Assembly (NCBI RefSeq): GCF_001905735.1
Contig: NZ_LISW01000001.1
Span: forward strand, 1,846,568 to 1,910,567
DNA from: Streptomyces sp. CB01249
GTDB lineage: Bacteria > Actinomycetota > Actinomycetes > Streptomycetales > Streptomycetaceae
DNA: 64,000 nt
Direction: 5' to 3'
Every line of letters starts with the position of its first letter. Positions within the stretch are counted from its first letter, which is position 1. Shown piece after piece: positions 1 through 9,015 of the stretch. Position numbers and translations under genes: made by a program. The notes beneath the pieces were generated by a model that was given only the letters and a program-made list of their open reading frames with translations, ran no database searches and was not told the DNA's origin.

Positions 1-771
1 TTCGTCTTCCCCCTTTACTGGATGGCCAGTGGGGCACTGAAATCCTCCTCGGAACTGGCCGACCCGACCCCCACCCTCGTCCCGCACAGCTGGCACCCCG
101 AGTCCTACTCCCAGGCATGGACGAACGTCGGACTGAGCCACTACTTCCTCAACACCCTGATCCTGGCCGCCGGCGCCTGGCTCACCCAGCTCCTCGTCGA
201 CGTGTCCGCCGCCTACGCCCTGTCCAAGCTGCGTCCCGCGCTGGGCAACATCGTCCTGGGCATGATGCTGGCCACCCTGATGCTGCCCGTATCCGCCCTG
301 CTGGTACCGACGTACCTGACCGTCACCGACGTACCGCTGTTCGGCACCAACCTGATCAACACCCCCTGGGCGATCTGGCTGCCGGCCTGCGCGAACGCCT
401 TCAACATCTTCATCCTGAAACGCTTCTTCGACCAGATTCCGGCCGAACTGCTCGACTCCGCGCGCATGGACGGAGCGGGACCCCTGCGCGTCCTGGTATC
501 CGTCGTCCTGCCGTTGTCCCGGCCCGTACTGGCCGTGGTCTCCATCTTCGCCGTCGTCGGAGTGTGGAAGGACTTCCTCTGGCCCCTCCTGGTCCTCCCG
601 GACCCGGCACGCCAGCCCATCACCGTCGCGCTCAACCGACTCGCCGAATTCATGCCCGCCAACCAGCTCCTGGCCGGCATGGTCATGGCCTCGATCCCCC
701 TGCTGGTGATCTTCCTGATCTTCCAGCGGCACATCATCGCGGGCCTCACCGCCGGCAGCCTCAAGGGCTGA
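1..771 (+). CDS. Carbohydrate ABC transporter permease (MalG type), 5' end outside window
   Basis: The reading frame is open from base 1, so the N-terminus lies outside the window; 256 residues remain. It is a cytoplasmic-membrane permease subunit of a sugar importer. The hydrophobic segments and the EAA-type loop contacting the ATPase (ELLDSARMDGAG... followed by VLPLSRP) are visible near residues 145-172, and the C-terminus ends in the usual GLTAGSLKG. The secreted glycan hydrolase and alpha-glucosidase downstream suggest that it imports alpha-gluco-oligosaccharides; that substrate is inferred from context only. Confidence 0.9.
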   Translation, partial: FVFPLYWMASGALKSSSELADPTPTLVPHSWHPESYSQAWTNVGLSHYFLNTLILAAGAWLTQLLVDVSAAYALSKLRPALGNIVLGMMLATLMLPVSALLVPTYLTVTDVPLFGTNLINTPWAIWLPACANAFNIFILKRFFDQIPAELLDSARMDGAGPLRVLVSVVLPLSRPVLAVVSIFAVVGVWKDFLWPLLVLPDPARQPITVALNRLAEFMPANQLLAGMVMASIPLLVIFLIFQRHIIAGLTAGSLKG

Positions 772-1047
772 CCCTCGGCCGGTACCACCACGGGCGAGCC
801 CGGCGTACCCAGAGTGCCGCAGCCCATCACCCCCACGACGCCTGCGGCACTTCTCGACAGCGGCCATCACCGCAGCACAGCCCTGCCCCGGCCATCACCT
901 CGGTCACTGCCCGCCGCCACCACGATCGGGCTCCGTTCCTCCCACGTCGAACCCGCACCCAGGCCCCGCAGACCTGCCCGGCCACCCCCGTTCGCCCCAG
1001 CCACCGACCTTTCAAGGGCGAGCCCCCTCCCGGAAGGACACACAGCC

Positions 1048-3618
1048 GTGTCGAAACTCCGCACCGTCAAGTCCCTGAAGCCCACCGCCGCCATATCCGC
1101 AGCCCTGCTCCTGGCCCTCACCGGCGCCCTCTCCTACAGCCTGGCCACCCCCGCACCCGCCTACGCCGCCACCTCCACGCTGGAGGCAGAGTCGGCGACG
1201 CTGTCGGGTGGGGCGGTCAGCCAGCAGGAGCACGCGGGATACACCGGCAGCGCGTACGTCGGCGGTCTGACCGACGGGAACAAGGGCCGCGCCACGATCG
1301 CGACCACCCTCCAGTCCGCCTACGCCGGCGCCGGTACGGTCACCGTCCGCTACGCCAACGGAACCGGATCGTCCAAGACGCTCACCCTGACCGCGGGCGG
1401 CGCGGCCCAGCAGATCACTCTGCCCGCCACCAGCGGCTGGGCGAGCTGGTCCACCATCGACGTGCCGGTCACCTTCACGCAGGGCGCCAACACCCTCACC
1501 CTCGCCTTCACCAGCAACGACAGCGGCAACGTCAACATCGACAACCTGAAGGCCACCACCCCGGCACAGCCGGACGACCCGACCCCCGTGGACCCCTCCA
1601 CGCTGGAGGCGGAGTCGGCGACTCTGTCGGGTGGTGCGGTCAGCCAGCAGGAGCACGCGGGTTACACCGGCAGCGGCTACGTCGGCGGACTGACCGACGC
1701 CAACAAGGGCCGCGCGTCCCTCACCACCAGCGTGCAGTCCGCCTACGACGGGGCCGGCAGCCTCACCATCCGCTACGCCAACGGCACCGGCTCCAGCAAG
1801 ACGCTGACCCTGACCGTGGGAAGCAGCACCGCGCAGGTCACCCTGCCCGCCACCAGCGGCTGGGACTCCTGGTCGACCGTCGACGTCCCGGTTTCGTACG
1901 CCAAGAGCGCCAACACGGTCAAGCTCGCCTTCACCGACAACGACAGCGGCAACGTCAACATCGACAACCTGAAGGCCACCACCCCCACCACCCCGACCGA
2001 CCCCGGCGATCCCACCGACCCGGACCCGAGTGGCGCAGGTGCCACCTTGCCGTTCACCACGTACGAGGCCGAAGCCGGCAGCTTCAAGGGGTCGGCCATC
2101 GGCCCCGACCGCACCTACCTCACCGTGGCCTCGGAGGCATCCGGTCGGCAGGCCGTCAAGCTGACCCAGACCGGCGACTACGTCGAGGTCAAGCTCACCA
2201 AGCCCGCCAACGCCATCAACCTGCGCTACTCACTGCCCGACAGCAGCGACGGCAAGGGCATCGACGCCACCCTCAGCGCCTACGCCGACGGCAAGGCCCT
2301 GCCCGACCTCCACCTCACCTCCCGCTACGCCTGGGTCTACGGCGCCTACCCGTACACCAACAACCCGGGCGAGGGGCAGGGCCACCGTTTCTTCGACGAA
2401 ACCCGCGCCACCTTCGGCCAGACCCTGCCCGCCGGCACCGTCCTGCGCCTGCAGAAGGACACCGGCGACACCGCCGCCTCCTACACCCTCGATCTGATCG
2501 AGGCCGAGGAGACCGGATCCGCCGCCACCCTGCCCAGCGGCTACGTCTCGGCCGCGGACCTCGGCGTCACACCGGGCGGCCAGGACGTCACCGCAGCCCT
2601 CAACAACGCTCTCAACACGGCCAAGAACCAGGGCAAGGGCCTGTTCCTCCCGGCCGGCACCTACAAGATCTCCGACCACATCAACCTCTCCGGCGTGAAG
2701 CTGCGCGGCGCGGGTGTGTGGCACACCGTGCTGCGCGGCACCGGCCTCAAGGGAGGCCTGTTCGGGCAGGGCGGCACCAGCACCATCGAGAACCTCATGA
2801 TCGATGGTGAGAACACCGTCCGTGACGACGCCGGCGGCCAGGCCGCCATCGAGGGCGACTTCGGCACTGGGTCCGTCATCAAGAATGTCTGGATCCAGCA
2901 CACCAAGGTCGGCCTCTGGATCTCCAGCCCGACCACCGGCCTCAAGGCCAGTGATCTGCGCATCCGCAACACCTACGCCGACGGCGTCAACCTGCACGGC
3001 GCGGTGAAGGACACAGTCGTCTCCAACAGCAGCATCCGCGGCACCGGGGACGACGCCCTGGCCATGTGGTCGGACGGCGCCGCGGTCACCAACAGCGCCT
3101 TCCGCAACAACACCGTCCAGTTGCCGTCCCTCGCCAACGGCGCCGCCGTCTACGGCGGAAACGGCAACAGCGTCGAGAACAACCTCATCTCCGACACCGT
3201 CGTCGCCGCCGCGGGCATCACCGTCTCCACCCGGTTCGGCGAACCGTTCAGCGGCACCACCACCGTCTCCGGCAACCTCCTGCGCCGCACCGGCAGCATG
3301 GAAGTGAACTGGAACACCAAGCTCGGCGCCCTGTGGGTGTACGCCGACCAGCACGACATCACCCAGCCCGTCGTCCTGCAGAACAACACCGTCGAGGACT
3401 CCACCTACAGCGGACTGCTCATCTCCTGGGAGAAGCAGGTCTCCGACCTGCGCGTGGACGGGCTGACCATCGACAAGACCGGAGCCAACGGCATCGAGGG
3501 CAACGCCGGCGGCAAGGGCACCTTCTCCAACACCAAGATCACCGCAACCGCCGAGGCACCCCTCAACATGACCGGCGGCTTCACCATCCAGCGCGGCAGC
3601 GGCAACTCCGGCTGGTAA
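1048..3618 (+). CDS. Secreted beta-helix glycoside hydrolase with two CBM35-like modules (GH87-like)
   Basis: GTG at 1048 is chosen because GGAAGGA lies just upstream and a signal peptide follows directly (basic start, hydrophobic stretch, APAYA cleavage region near residue 40). The protein has 856 residues. Residues about 43-171 and 184-312 are two nearly identical jelly-roll modules beginning LEAES, separated by Pro/Thr/Asp linkers. A further YEAEAG-type module follows. From about residue 495 there is a right-handed parallel beta-helix (repeated N-N/V-x-N rungs) preceded by the PAGTYKI motif of pectate-lyase-fold enzymes. This arrangement is typical of alpha-1,3-glucanase/mycodextranase (GH87); other beta-helix families (GH49, GH55) remain possible. 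It probably releases oligosaccharides for the neighbouring transporter and the GH13 enzyme. Confidence 0.7.
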   Translation: MSKLRTVKSLKPTAAISAALLLALTGALSYSLATPAPAYAATSTLEAESATLSGGAVSQQEHAGYTGSAYVGGLTDGNKGRATIATTLQSAYAGAGTVTVRYANGTGSSKTLTLTAGGAAQQITLPATSGWASWSTIDVPVTFTQGANTLTLAFTSNDSGNVNIDNLKATTPAQPDDPTPVDPSTLEAESATLSGGAVSQQEHAGYTGSGYVGGLTDANKGRASLTTSVQSAYDGAGSLTIRYANGTGSSKTLTLTVGSSTAQVTLPATSGWDSWSTVDVPVSYAKSANTVKLAFTDNDSGNVNIDNLKATTPTTPTDPGDPTDPDPSGAGATLPFTTYEAEAGSFKGSAIGPDRTYLTVASEASGRQAVKLTQTGDYVEVKLTKPANAINLRYSLPDSSDGKGIDATLSAYADGKALPDLHLTSRYAWVYGAYPYTNNPGEGQGHRFFDETRATFGQTLPAGTVLRLQKDTGDTAASYTLDLIEAEETGSAATLPSGYVSAADLGVTPGGQDVTAALNNALNTAKNQGKGLFLPAGTYKISDHINLSGVKLRGAGVWHTVLRGTGLKGGLFGQGGTSTIENLMIDGENTVRDDAGGQAAIEGDFGTGSVIKNVWIQHTKVGLWISSPTTGLKASDLRIRNTYADGVNLHGAVKDTVVSNSSIRGTGDDALAMWSDGAAVTNSAFRNNTVQLPSLANGAAVYGGNGNSVENNLISDTVVAAAGITVSTRFGEPFSGTTTVSGNLLRRTGSMEVNWNTKLGALWVYADQHDITQPVVLQNNTVEDSTYSGLLISWEKQVSDLRVDGLTIDKTGANGIEGNAGGKGTFSNTKITATAEAPLNMTGGFTIQRGSGNSGW
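1174..1983 (+). repeat. In-frame tandem duplication encoding the two CBM modules
   Basis: Two units, 1174-1560 and 1597-1983, each 387 bp (129 codons), are offset by 423 bp and close to identical at both DNA and protein level. Both start TCCACGCTGGAGGC and end AAGGCCACCACC. The high DNA identity suggests a recent duplication or continuing gene conversion. Confidence 0.85.
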
Positions 3619-3627
3619 CCCGAACCG

Positions 3628-3670
3628 ACCGCGGGTCCGGGTTGCCTCCCTGACCGGCCCGGCCCGCGGT
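3628..3670. terminator. Hairpin after the beta-helix hydrolase gene
   Basis: ACCGCGGG (3628-3635) pairs with CCCGCGGT (3663-3670), with a further CCGG/CCGG inner pairing. It starts 10 bases after the stop codon, so it is probably an intrinsic terminator or attenuator before the alpha-glucosidase gene. Confidence 0.55.
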
Positions 3671-3760
3671 TTCCCCCTACCCCGAAGACCCGTGGGCCCG
3701 GCCCAAGTCCCCGCCGGCCGGGCCCACGCACTGTTCGCACCACATACGAAGGCAGGCACC

Positions 3761-5374
3761 ATGACCCCGCGCACCACCGACTGGTGGCGTCACGCAGCCA
3801 TCTACCAGGTCTACCCGCGCAGCTTCGCCGACGGCAACGGCGACGGCATCGGCGACCTGGCGGGCGTGCGCTCCAGACTCGACTACCTCCAGCGCCTCGG
3901 CATCGAAGCCATCTGGTTCTCTCCCTGGTATCTGACGCCCATGGCGGACGCCGGCTACGACGTCACCGACTTCCGCCGGATCGACCCGCGCTTCGGCACC
4001 CTCGCCGAAGCCGAGAAGCTCATCGGCGAAGCCCACGAACGCGACATCCGCATCATCGTCGACGTCGTGCCCAACCACGTCTCCAACGAACACGCCTGGT
4101 TCACCGCTGCCCTCGACGCCGAGCCCGGCTCACCCGAACGCGAACTGTTCTGGTTCCGTGAAGGCCGCGGCGGCAACGGCGAACTGCCTCCCAACGCATG
4201 GCAGTCCATCTTCGGCGGCTCCGCCTGGACCCGTGTGCCCGACGGCCAGTGGTACCTGCACCTGTTCGCCCCCGAACAGCCCGACCTCAACTGGCGCAAC
4301 CCTCTCGTGCGCGCCGAGTACGAAGACATCCTCCGCTTCTGGTTCGACCGCGGAGTCGACGGCATCCGCGTCGACTCCGCCGCCATGTGCAGCAAGGACC
4401 CGGACCTGCCCGACTACGACCACAGCGTCTTCCCCGACCCCCACCCGTACGTCGATCTCGACGAGAACCACGACATCTACCGCGGCTGGCGCGCCGTCGC
4501 CGACTCCTACCCCGAGCCCCGCGCGCTGATCGGGGAGGTCTGGCTCGCCGACCCCGACCGCTTCGCCCGGTACCTGCGCGCCGACGAACTCCACTCGGCC
4601 TTCAACTTCGACTTCCTCGGGTGCAGCTGGGACCCCACCGCTCTGCGTACCGTCATCGACCAGACCCTGGCCGCCCACGTCGGCGTCGGGGCCCCCAGCA
4701 CCTGGGTGCTCTCCAACCACGACGTCACCCGCCACGTCACCCGCTACGGCCGCCCCGACACCAGCACCGCCGCCGGTATCCGCCAGTACAACCCCGTCGT
4801 CGACGAAGACCTCGGCCGCCGCCGCGCCCGCGCCGCAGCCCTGCTCACCATGGCGCTGCCCGGCGCCGTCTACATCTACCAGGGCGAGGAACTGGGCCTG
4901 CCCGAGGTCGAGGACATCCCCGCCCACCGCCGTGACGACCCCATCTACCACCGTACGAACGGAGAGGATCCCGGCCGCGACGGCTGCCGCGTCCCGCTGC
5001 CCTGGAACGGCACCACCGAGCCCTACGGCTTCAGCCCCGACGGCGCCGCATCCCCCTGGCTCCCGCAGCCCGCGACCTGGGCGCGGCTGACCGCGGCCGC
5101 TCAGGACGCCGACCCCCATTCCATGCTCACCCTCTACCGCCAGGCCCTCGCCCGCCGCGCGGCCGAGCCCGCCCTGGGGGACGGGCCCATGCAGTGGCTC
5201 GACTACGCACCCGACGTCCTCGCCTTCACCCGCGGTGAGAACTTCACCTGCATCGTCAACCTCTCCGCCACCCCCGTACAACTCCCGGACGGCGCCCAGG
5301 TACTCGTCTCCTCCCAGCCGCTGGGCCAGGGCGTGCTGCCCGTCGACACCAGCGTCTGGCTGCGTACCTCCTGA
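3761..5374 (+). CDS. GH13 alpha-glucosidase / oligo-glucosidase
   Basis: 537 residues, close to the usual length. ATG at 3761 follows GAAGGCAG and opens with the family start WWRHAAIYQVYPRSF. The (beta/alpha)8 barrel motifs are present: DVVPNH, GIRVDSA with the nucleophile at about Asp205, ALIGEVW with the acid/base at about Glu259, and SNHD with the transition-state Asp at about 321. No signal peptide is visible, so it is cytoplasmic and would hydrolyse imported alpha-linked oligosaccharides to glucose. The linkage preference cannot be settled by eye; the family includes maltose-, isomaltose- and trehalose-active members. Confidence 0.92.
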   Translation: MTPRTTDWWRHAAIYQVYPRSFADGNGDGIGDLAGVRSRLDYLQRLGIEAIWFSPWYLTPMADAGYDVTDFRRIDPRFGTLAEAEKLIGEAHERDIRIIVDVVPNHVSNEHAWFTAALDAEPGSPERELFWFREGRGGNGELPPNAWQSIFGGSAWTRVPDGQWYLHLFAPEQPDLNWRNPLVRAEYEDILRFWFDRGVDGIRVDSAAMCSKDPDLPDYDHSVFPDPHPYVDLDENHDIYRGWRAVADSYPEPRALIGEVWLADPDRFARYLRADELHSAFNFDFLGCSWDPTALRTVIDQTLAAHVGVGAPSTWVLSNHDVTRHVTRYGRPDTSTAAGIRQYNPVVDEDLGRRRARAAALLTMALPGAVYIYQGEELGLPEVEDIPAHRRDDPIYHRTNGEDPGRDGCRVPLPWNGTTEPYGFSPDGAASPWLPQPATWARLTAAAQDADPHSMLTLYRQALARRAAEPALGDGPMQWLDYAPDVLAFTRGENFTCIVNLSATPVQLPDGAQVLVSSQPLGQGVLPVDTSVWLRTS

Positions 5375-5382
5375 ATCCGCAC

Positions 5383-5423
5383 ACCGGGCTGTGGTGTCGT
5401 ACCTCGTGACACCACAGCCCGGT
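5383..5423. terminator. Strong hairpin after the GH13 gene
   Basis: A perfect 16-bp stem, ACCGGGCTGTGGTGTC (5383-5398) with its complement at 5408-5423, has a 9-base loop and begins 8 bases after the stop codon. It has no U-tract, as is common in Streptomyces terminators. It isolates the sugar genes from the peptide synthetase operon. Confidence 0.75.
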
Positions 5424-5570
5424 CGCGTCTGCGGCGCGGGCGCGGGGGACTGCGGACCGCTCGTCCTGGCGGGCCGGGCCGGGAGGCCGAACGGGCGGGC
5501 GCAGGGGCAGGTTTCGGCCGTTTTCCCCTGATCCGGGCCGCAGGGTGTTTGAGCGGGACCCACAGCAATT

Positions 5571-5582
5571 TGGTCCAGACCA
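5571..5582. promoter_or_regulatory. GntR/HutC-type operator, DasR dre-like
   Basis: TGGTCCAGACCA is a dyad with 5-bp arms and differs by one base from TGGTCTAGACCA, the core I know for DasR-responsive elements. It ends one base before the -35 hexamer of the synthetase operon, a position suited to repression. The assignment to DasR rather than another GntR regulator is inferred. Confidence 0.5.
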
Positions 5583-5612
5583 TTGACCCGTCGTTCGGTC
5601 GCTCTCTAGCAT
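5583..5612 (+). promoter_or_regulatory. Housekeeping-type promoter of the NRPS operon
   Basis: TTGACC (5583-5588), an 18-bp spacer and TAGCAT (5607-5612) fit the main vegetative consensus (TTGACn / TAGnnT). The transcript would start near 5619, about 120 bases before the first synthetase gene. No other gene start lies between. Confidence 0.6.
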
Positions 5613-5739
5613 TTGCGGCATCACGGCACCCTCCCGGGGCAGCTGTCCCTCCCTCCTCACGCGTCACCCGCACGGGCCGTGCATGCATACGGTTTCAGCC
5701 AGGCGGCCGGACCGCCACGACCCGGCCCCCAGGAGCGTC

Positions 5740-8700
5740 ATGCCCGATTCCAGCCAGCGGCCCTACTCCCCGACGTCCGGGTCGGAGGCCCAGGCCCCCG
5801 CCGAGGCCGTCCTCTCCGTCGGGCAGGAACGCCTCTGGTTCCTGGACCAGTTCGAGCCGGGGGACCCGGCGTACAACATTCCGCTCGTGCTCCGGTTCAC
5901 CGGCGCTCTCTCGGCGGACGCCCTCGGCGCGGCGCTGGACGCCGTGGCGGCCCGGCACGAGGCGCTGCGCAGCCGTTTCCCCGCCGTCGATGGCCGCCCG
6001 TACGTCGTGGTGGATCCACCGGCCCCGGTTCCATGGGACAGCCATGATCTGCGGGGGTGCGCGGAGGCTGAAACCGCCGCAAGGACAGGGGAGTTCACCA
6101 ATCGGCCGTTCGACCTGGCGGACGGGCCGCTGCTGCGTGCCGCACTGCTGCGGACCGGGGAGGACACGTACACTTTCTGTCTGGTCGTGCACCACATCGT
6201 CGCCGACGGCTGGTCGCTCGGCCTGCTGCGCTCCGAACTCGCCGCGCTCTACTCGACGTTCCGCGCAGGCGACGGGGCCGCCCTGGAGGATCCGCCCTCC
6301 TACCTGGCGCACGCCGCCGCGGAGCGCGCCTGGCTGGACGGCCCGGAGGCCGCCGCGGCCCTCGACCACTGGCGCCGGCTGCTCGACGGTGCCCAGCCCC
6401 TGGCGCTCCCCGCCGAGCGCCCCCGGCCTTCCGTTCCGACCAGCCGGGGCGCCTATCGCACCCAAGTCCTGCGCGGTCTGGGCGGGGCGGTGGAGCGCTT
6501 CGCCCGTGCCCGCCGGTTCACCCCCTTCATGGTGATCGCCGCGGCCTATCAGGTCCTCCTCCACCGCTGCACGGGCCAGGACGACTTCTGCGTGGGCGTG
6601 CCCACCGCCGCGCGCACGACGGTCGACAGCGAGCGGACCGTCGGCTACTTCTCCTCGACCCTCGTCCTGCGCGCCGACTTCTCCGGAACCCGCTCCTTCG
6701 ATGCCCTGCTGCGGCAGATCCGGGGCGACTGGCTCCGCGCCCTGACGCACGGCCGCGTCCCGTTCGAACGGCTCACCGAGGAATTGCGGCACGACCGGGA
6801 CACCGGACGCACGCCCGTCTTCCAGACGCTGCTGACCGTACACACCCAGAGCGGCGGCGACCTGGGCGAGCACCGTTTCGCGGACCTCCTCTGCGCCGAG
6901 GGCGACGGCGGCCACACCGCCGCCAAGTTCGAACTGAGCCTGGACGTCCGCCCGGACGGTGACGACCTGCACGCGGTCTTCGGCTACCGCACCGATCTCC
7001 TGGACGCGCCGGAGGTGGCCCGGTTCGCCGCCCGCTTCGAGATCCTGCTGCGCGCCGCCCTGGAGGAGCCCGACACGCCCGTGCACCTGCTGCCCCTGCT
7101 GGACGAGGGGGAGTCGGCGCTGCTACGGGACGAGGCGGCGGGGCCCGCGCTGCCGGAGCACCCCCCGACGGTCCTCGCCGCGATCGACCGGATGGCCCGG
7201 GCCGCCGATGCCCCGGCCCTCGTCGGCCCCGGGGAAAGCCTCACGCGCGGACAACTCGCCGACGCCTCCCGCGCCCTGGCCGCCCGGCTCCTGGCCGCCG
7301 GGGTCCGCCGCGGCGACCTCGTCGCGTTCTGCCTGCCCCGGGGACCGCGGCCGGTCGTGGTGATGCTCGCCGCCTGGCGCGTCGGCGCGGGCTTCCTCGC
7401 ACTGGACCCGGAATACCCCGCCGGACGGCTCGACTTCATGCTCCGGGACAGCGGGGCAGCGGTCCTGCTGACCGAGGACGGCGCGCCGGTCCCGGGCCTC
7501 ATCGCCGATGTCCCCGTCCTGTCCGCCGCCCCCAGCCACCCGTCCGGCCCGCCTCCCGGACCCGGCACCGAGGCCGGCCCGCTTCCCGACCCCGCCACCG
7601 GGCCCGGCCCGGACGATCCCGCGTACGTCATCTACACCTCGGGCTCCACCGGCACGCCCAAGGGCGTCCTCGTACCGCACCGCGCGCTCGCCGCTCGGGT
7701 CGCCTGGATGCGTCAGGGCTACGGCCTCGGCGAGAGCGACCGGGTCCTGCACAGCGCCTCGCTCTCCTTCGACACCAGCGCCGAGGAGATCTTCCCGGCC
7801 CTGGCGTCCGGCGCGGTCCTCGTCACCGCCCGCCCCGGAGCGGCCCTCGGCGACCAGCTGGCCGAGCCGTACGCGGCGGGGGTCACCGTCCTGGACCTGC
7901 CCACCCCCTACTGGCACCACCTCGTCGCCGACCTCGACGAAACCCCGTGGCCGGACACGCTGCGCCTGGTGATCCTGGGCGCCGACCAGGTGCGCGCCGA
8001 GGCGGTCGCCGCGTGGCGGGCCCGGTTCGGCGACACCGTGCGGCTGGTGAACTCCTACGGCCCGACGGAGACCACGGTCATCGCCACCACGGCGGAGCTC
8101 GGCGCGCCGGACGGGCTGCGCAGGCCGCCCATCGGCCGCCCGATCGGCGCGACCACCCTGGCCGTGCTGGACCGCCACGGCACACCCGTCCCGCCCGGCA
8201 CCCCAGGCGAACTGGTCATCGGCGGGGCCGGGGTCGCCGACGGCTACCTGGGCCGCCCCGGGGCCACCGCCCGCGCTTTTGTGCCCGACCCGGACGGACC
8301 GCCGGGGGCCCGTCGCTACCGGACCGGCGACCGGGTCCGGCGCCGGGCCGACGGGCAGCTGGAATTCCTGGGCCGGCTCGACGGCCAGGTGAAGGTGCGC
8401 GGCTTTCGGGTCGAGCCCGGCGAGGTCGAGGCCGCGCTCACCGCCCTGCCCGGCGTGTCCGATGCCGTGGTCCAGGCCCGCGGCGACCGGCTCGTCGCCC
8501 ACGTCGTACCGGCCCCGGACGCGCCTGCGCCGGACCCGGCCCGGCTGCGCGCGGAACTGGCCGCCGTGCTGCCCCCGCACCTGGTCCCCGGCGCCTGGGC
8601 CGTGCTCGACCGGCTGCCGCTCACCCCCAACGGCAAAGTAGACCGGGCGGCCTTGCCGGACCCCGGGGCCGCGTCCCTCGTGCGGGCCGCCTTCGTGGAG

Positions 8701-9015
8701 CCCAGGACCGAGGCGGAGGAACTCGTCGCCGACATCTGGCGCCAGGTGCTGGGCTCGGGTCCGGTCGGCGCCGACGACGACTTCTTCGACCTGGGCGGCC
8801 ACTCACTCCTCGCGACGCGGGTCATCGCCCGGCTCCGCGCCTCCGTAGACCTCGCCGTCCCTCTGCGCACCCTGTTCACCCACCGCACCTGCGCCGCCTT
8901 CGCCGAAGCCGTGGAGGCCGCTCTGATGGCCGAGATCGACGCCTTGTCGGACACGGACGCCGAAGAGCTGTTGGCAGCGCAGGACGCACTGGAAGGAAGC
9001 CGGCCCCGCTCATGA
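5740..9015 (+). CDS. Nonribosomal peptide synthetase, C-A-PCP (basic amino acid predicted)
   Basis: 1091 residues. ATG at 5740 has AGGAG four bases upstream. The condensation domain has HHIVADG at about 151-157. The adenylation domain has [10 protein letters not shown] near 633 and NGKVDR near 964. The carrier domain has DLGGHS, with the pantetheine Ser at about 1021. Aligning by eye to GrsA gives specificity residues D-T-E-D-V-L-S-V-I-K. The acidic residues at positions 239 and 278 resemble codes for Lys, beta-Lys or Orn, so a basic substrate is likely but not certain. A C domain at the N-terminus means it accepts an acyl or peptidyl donor. No epimerase or methyltransferase domain is present. 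Its stop overlaps the next gene's start (ATGA). Confidence 0.9.
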   Translation: MPDSSQRPYSPTSGSEAQAPAEAVLSVGQERLWFLDQFEPGDPAYNIPLVLRFTGALSADALGAALDAVAARHEALRSRFPAVDGRPYVVVDPPAPVPWDSHDLRGCAEAETAARTGEFTNRPFDLADGPLLRAALLRTGEDTYTFCLVVHHIVADGWSLGLLRSELAALYSTFRAGDGAALEDPPSYLAHAAAERAWLDGPEAAAALDHWRRLLDGAQPLALPAERPRPSVPTSRGAYRTQVLRGLGGAVERFARARRFTPFMVIAAAYQVLLHRCTGQDDFCVGVPTAARTTVDSERTVGYFSSTLVLRADFSGTRSFDALLRQIRGDWLRALTHGRVPFERLTEELRHDRDTGRTPVFQTLLTVHTQSGGDLGEHRFADLLCAEGDGGHTAAKFELSLDVRPDGDDLHAVFGYRTDLLDAPEVARFAARFEILLRAALEEPDTPVHLLPLLDEGESALLRDEAAGPALPEHPPTVLAAIDRMARAADAPALVGPGESLTRGQLADASRALAARLLAAGVRRGDLVAFCLPRGPRPVVVMLAAWRVGAGFLALDPEYPAGRLDFMLRDSGAAVLLTEDGAPVPGLIADVPVLSAAPSHPSGPPPGPGTEAGPLPDPATGPGPDDPAYVIYTSGSTGTPKGVLVPHRALAARVAWMRQGYGLGESDRVLHSASLSFDTSAEEIFPALASGAVLVTARPGAALGDQLAEPYAAGVTVLDLPTPYWHHLVADLDETPWPDTLRLVILGADQVRAEAVAAWRARFGDTVRLVNSYGPTETTVIATTAELGAPDGLRRPPIGRPIGATTLAVLDRHGTPVPPGTPGELVIGGAGVADGYLGRPGATARAFVPDPDGPPGARRYRTGDRVRRRADGQLEFLGRLDGQVKVRGFRVEPGEVEAALTALPGVSDAVVQARGDRLVAHVVPAPDAPAPDPARLRAELAAVLPPHLVPGAWAVLDRLPLTPNGKVDRAALPDPGAASLVRAAFVEPRTEAEELVADIWRQVLGSGPVGADDDFFDLGGHSLLATRVIARLRASVDLAVPLRTLFTHRTCAAFAEAVEAALMAEIDALSDTDAEELLAAQDALEGSRPRS

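Noticed and set aside
2230..3777. 515-residue minus-strand open frame
   Set aside because: Antisense to the beta-helix hydrolase; low-complexity composition and no start context.
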